Below, one piece after another: positions 5,461 to 7,115 of a stretch of 7,115 bases of DNA. Position 1 is the first letter of the stretch. Each line of letters starts with the position of its first letter. Source of the DNA: a bacterium (GTDB lineage: Bacteria; Krumholzibacteriota; Krumholzibacteria; LZORAL124-64-63); NCBI GenBank assembly GCA_003646045.1, contig QNDV01000116.1, positions 1-7,115 of the forward strand. Direction: 5' to 3'. The notes beneath the pieces are model-generated. The model was not told the DNA's origin. It was given only the letters and a program-made list of their open reading frames with translations, and searched no databases. Position numbers and translations under genes: made by a program.

Positions 5461-6710
5461 GGCCGACTCCGGCGCTGGGCCGTCTCGAGCTGATCGAGGA
5501 TATGGGCTGCCAACCGGGTCTTGGGCAGGGACTCGCTTTCCCAGATCACGCCCTCGGCGCCGATCAGGGTCACCTGATGGTCCGTGTCACCGAAGCCCGA
5601 ACCGGCCGCGGTGGGATCGTTGGCGATAACGTAGTCCATGGCCTTGGCCGTACGCTTGGCCGACGCCAGGTTCACCAGGTCCCCCGTCTCCAGGGCGAAA
5701 CCCACCACCGTCAACCCGGGATGACGTCTCGGTGCCACGATGTCAGCCAGGATATCCGGGTTCTTCGCCAACTCCAGGTTCCAGGCCTCGCCAAGATCCT
5801 CTTTCTTGAGCTTGGTGTCGGCAGGGCGGGCGGGGGCGTGATCAGCCACCGCTGCGGCCATCAGCAGCCAGTCACAACCCTTTTCCAGGGCGTTACAAAC
5901 CGCGTCGGCCATGTCGCGAGCGGTTTCGACCCGCACCAGTTCGGCCAGACCACGGGGAGGCTGCCGGTCGACGGGACCGGTAATCAGCGTCACCTGGGCG
6001 CCGGCCTCGGCGGCTTCGGAAGCCAGGGCATACCCCATGGCCCCGCTGGAGCGATTGATTACCGCGCGTACCGGATCAATGGGTTCACGGGTGGGTCCGG
6101 CGGTAACCAGCACGCGCCGGCCGGCCCAGGGACCGCCACCGGGCACGCCCTCGGGCTCGTGCAGAGTCAGATTACCGGCCAGTTCGCCAATAGCGGCCAG
6201 GATCTCCTCCGGCTCCGCCATGCGGCCGGTGTCCACCGTGCCGCAGGCCAGCCAACCGCTGGCCGGGCCCACGAAATGCACACCGCGTTCGGCGAGGATC
6301 GCGCGGTTGGCCTGGGTGGCCGGATGCTTCCACATGTTGTCGTTCATGGCCGGGGCCATGAGTACGGGGCAGGGCGCGGCCAGCAGTTGGGTGGTGACCA
6401 TATCGTCGGCAATGCCGCCGGCGGCCTTGGCCAGCAGGTTGGCCGTGGCCGGCGCCACCACTACCAGGTCGGCCCAGCGCGCGTACTCGATGTGGTCGAG
6501 GGCTTCGCTCTCGCCCTCGCCCCAAAGGTCAGTGGCCACCGGTGCGCCGGTCAGGGCGCGCAGGGTCACCGGCCCCACGAAGCGGGTGGCGCTGTCGGTC
6601 ATGGCGGCACGTACGACGAAGCCCGCCTGCTGGAGCAGGCGGGCCAGGTAGCAGGCCTTGTAGGCGGCGATGCCGCCGGTGACCATCAATAGGACGCGGG
6701 GGCGGGCCAT
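5457..6710 (-). CDS. coaBC: Bifunctional phosphopantothenoylcysteine decarboxylase / phosphopantothenate-cysteine ligase
   Basis: CoaBC joins cysteine to 4'-phosphopantothenate (CoaB, CTP-dependent) and decarboxylates the product to 4'-phosphopantetheine (CoaC, FMN-dependent), two cytoplasmic steps of coenzyme A synthesis. The CoaC domain (1-185) has TGGIAAYK, catalytic H73 in HIEYARWAD, the PATANLLAK stretch, N123 in PAMNDNMW, and C156 in LACGTVDTGRM. The CoaB domain (195-410) has VTAGPTREPIDPVR, N219-R-S-S-G-A-M-G, AAAVADH, the lysines of TKLKKE (about 299-303) and ELAKNPDILA. Length 417 is normal for the fusion. The reactive-Cys flap reads CGTVDTGRM where the usual form is CGDxGxGRM. The start has GAGGAG six bases upstream, inside the end of rpoZ, and lies only three bases after that stop. 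The end overlaps the glycosylase start. rpoZ next to coaBC is a widely conserved arrangement. Confidence 0.97.
   Translation of the reverse strand: MARPRVLLMVTGGIAAYKACYLARLLQQAGFVVRAAMTDSATRFVGPVTLRALTGAPVATDLWGEGESEALDHIEYARWADLVVVAPATANLLAKAAGGIADDMVTTQLLAAPCPVLMAPAMNDNMWKHPATQANRAILAERGVHFVGPASGWLACGTVDTGRMAEPEEILAAIGELAGNLTLHEPEGVPGGGPWAGRRVLVTAGPTREPIDPVRAVINRSSGAMGYALASEAAEAGAQVTLITGPVDRQPPRGLAELVRVETARDMADAVCNALEKGCDWLLMAAAVADHAPARPADTKLKKEDLGEAWNLELAKNPDILADIVAPRRHPGLTVVGFALETGDLVNLASAKRTAKAMDYVIANDPTAAGSGFGDTDHQVTLIGAEGVIWESESLPKTRLAAHILDQLETAQRRSRP
6621..6644 (-). repeat. 11-base-pair perfect hairpin inside the early coaBC coding region
   Basis: GCCCGCCTGCT (6621-6631) is the exact reverse complement of AGCAGGCGGGC (6634-6644), separated by two bases. 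On the coaBC mRNA this encodes residues 23-30 (ARLLQQAG). The helix is very GC-rich and lies about 65 bases into the gene. It may simply follow from GC-rich Ala/Leu/Gln/Gly codons, but its perfection is notable. Confidence 0.55.
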
Positions 6711-6713
6711 GGC

Positions 6714-6971
6714 CTACTCCTCGGCGGCTTCCGCCTCTTCCTCCGCCTCACGTTCGAGGCGAGCCAGGCGGGCACGTTCCTTCTGGTCGTAGAATTCCAC
6801 CTTGCCGTCGATGAGCCGAGCCACCGCCAGGCTCGTGATCTTGCCCGGCAGGGAGACGTTGAAGTTGCGGGCGCGCTCGTTCAGACGGCGGGCCTCCATG
6901 GCGGCGATCTTGGTGGCCTTGAATTTGTTCGGAATCAGGTCAGTCACCTTGTTGCGCGGAATGTAGGTCAT
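6714..6971 (-). CDS. rpoZ: DNA-directed RNA polymerase omega subunit
   Basis: Omega is the small subunit that folds with beta-prime and stabilises core RNA polymerase. The 85-residue product carries the family hallmark near its N-terminus: VTDLIPNKFKATKIAAMEARRLNE, with the K-F-x-x-x-x-I-A-x-x-E-A-R-x-L pattern that contacts beta-prime. A short beta-like segment (GKVEFYDQ) follows, then a strongly charged C-terminal tail ending in EEEAEAAEE. The ATG at 6971 is chosen because it sits at the expected distance before the conserved block and has GAGG eight bases upstream. An in-frame GTG at 6998 would add nine residues without a ribosome site. The gene usually next to it, gmk (guanylate kinase), is not found in the 144 bases upstream. 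It heads a tightly packed operon with coaBC three bases downstream. Confidence 0.94.
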   Translation of the reverse strand: MTYIPRNKVTDLIPNKFKATKIAAMEARRLNERARNFNVSLPGKITSLAVARLIDGKVEFYDQKERARLARLEREAEEEAEAAEE

Positions 6972-7051
6972 GCATCGATCCTCACGGTCTGGTGGCACCG
7001 GGGCAATGGTGGCCGTCTGTAGGCGACAAGAATGCGCCGCAGACGGGACAT
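6968..7051 (-). CDS. Possible 27-residue Arg-rich leader ORF overlapping the rpoZ start
   Basis: An ATG at 7051 opens a 27-residue frame (MSRLRRILVAYRRPPLPRCH, then QTVRIDA) that stops with TGA at 6968-6970. The ATG of rpoZ overlaps it in the classic ATGA arrangement. A strong ribosome site (GAGGGGG) lies four bases before its start. The peptide has seven arginines and no recognisable domain. If translated it would couple ribosomes onto rpoZ, or act as a regulatory leader with the hairpin it contains. It is short enough to be chance. The ribosome site and exact overlap are the main support. Confidence 0.38.
   Translation of the reverse strand: MSRLRRILVAYRRPPLPRCHQTVRIDA
7013..7046 (-). promoter_or_regulatory. 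Leader hairpin upstream of rpoZ
   Basis: On the - strand CCGTCTG (7046-7040) pairs perfectly with CAGACGG (7019-7013). Inside, GGCG (7038-7035 read in reverse complement) pairs with CGCC (7025-7022), leaving a small 1-by-2 internal loop and a nine-base apical loop. This gives 11 base pairs within the untranslated leader or leader ORF of rpoZ. No T-run follows, so it does not look like a terminator. A role in translation control of rpoZ is an inference. Confidence 0.42.
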
Positions 7052-7082
7052 ACGGCCCCCTCGCGTTGCTGGCAACTGATCA

Positions 7083-7110
7083 ACGATAGCCCAAATACTG
7101 TAAATGGCAA
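7083..7110 (-). promoter_or_regulatory. Candidate housekeeping promoter for the rpoZ operon
   Basis: On the - strand TTGCCA (7110-7105) matches five of six bases of a -35 box. After a 16-base spacer, TATCGT (7088-7083) matches four of six bases of a -10 box. The predicted transcription start near 7076 lies about 25 bases before the leader ORF and about 105 before rpoZ. The surrounding DNA is more AT-rich than the genes. The window ends only five bases upstream, so a further promoter or operon gene beyond cannot be excluded. Confidence 0.36.
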
Positions 7111-7115
7111 GTTCC

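Noticed and set aside
5247..6692. 481-residue open frame on the + strand opposite coaBC and the glycosylase
   Set aside because: It is antisense to two well-supported genes, is full of Arg, Gly, Gln and His with no family pattern, and is the expected open mirror frame in GC-rich coding DNA.

Overview
The window looks like a G+C-rich bacterial chromosome fragment, probably from an uncultivated, diderm-like lineage. It carries housekeeping genes in a compact block on the right and a looser mix of transport, membrane and secreted-protein genes on the left. Nothing here fixes the phylum. The two small secreted proteins end in the same W-G-x-[LV]-K-A-x-[YF]-R tail. From memory, such tails occur in candidate phyla around the FCB group (Eisenbacteria, Krumholzibacteriota, Latescibacterota). 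That assignment is tentative and unverified.

Left part (1-2975). The window opens with an almost perfect 99-base foldback (45-base arms) that overlaps the truncated C-terminal half of a SLC13/DASS-type anion:sodium symporter on the + strand. Convergent to it, on the - strand, lie two unrelated small genes for exported proteins, 156 and 203 residues, both with signal peptides and the shared C-terminal tail. A 315-base divergent gap follows, then a + strand UbiA-family prenyltransferase resembling MenA.

Right part (3038-7115, all - strand, read right to left). A candidate promoter and short leader ORF at the window's right edge lead into rpoZ (RNA polymerase omega), coaBC (coenzyme A biosynthesis), a family 4 iron-sulfur uracil-DNA glycosylase, and an uncharacterised 494-residue protein with two membrane segments. 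Spacing is very tight: the leader ORF overlaps rpoZ by ATGA, rpoZ and coaBC are 3 bases apart, coaBC and the glycosylase overlap by ATGA, and the glycosylase stop lies 11 bases from the next start. This is almost certainly one transcription unit.

Repeats and unusual structure. The same 14-base GC palindrome occurs twice, each time just 3' of a gene (1110-1123 and 3007-3020). A 34-base hairpin lies inside the leader ORF, and an 11-base-pair perfect hairpin lies within the early coaBC coding sequence. No tRNA, rRNA, CRISPR array, insertion sequence or phage gene was seen. The most interesting point is the shared C-terminal tail on the two exported proteins, which could be a sorting or anchoring signal distinct from PEP-CTERM and type IX tags.
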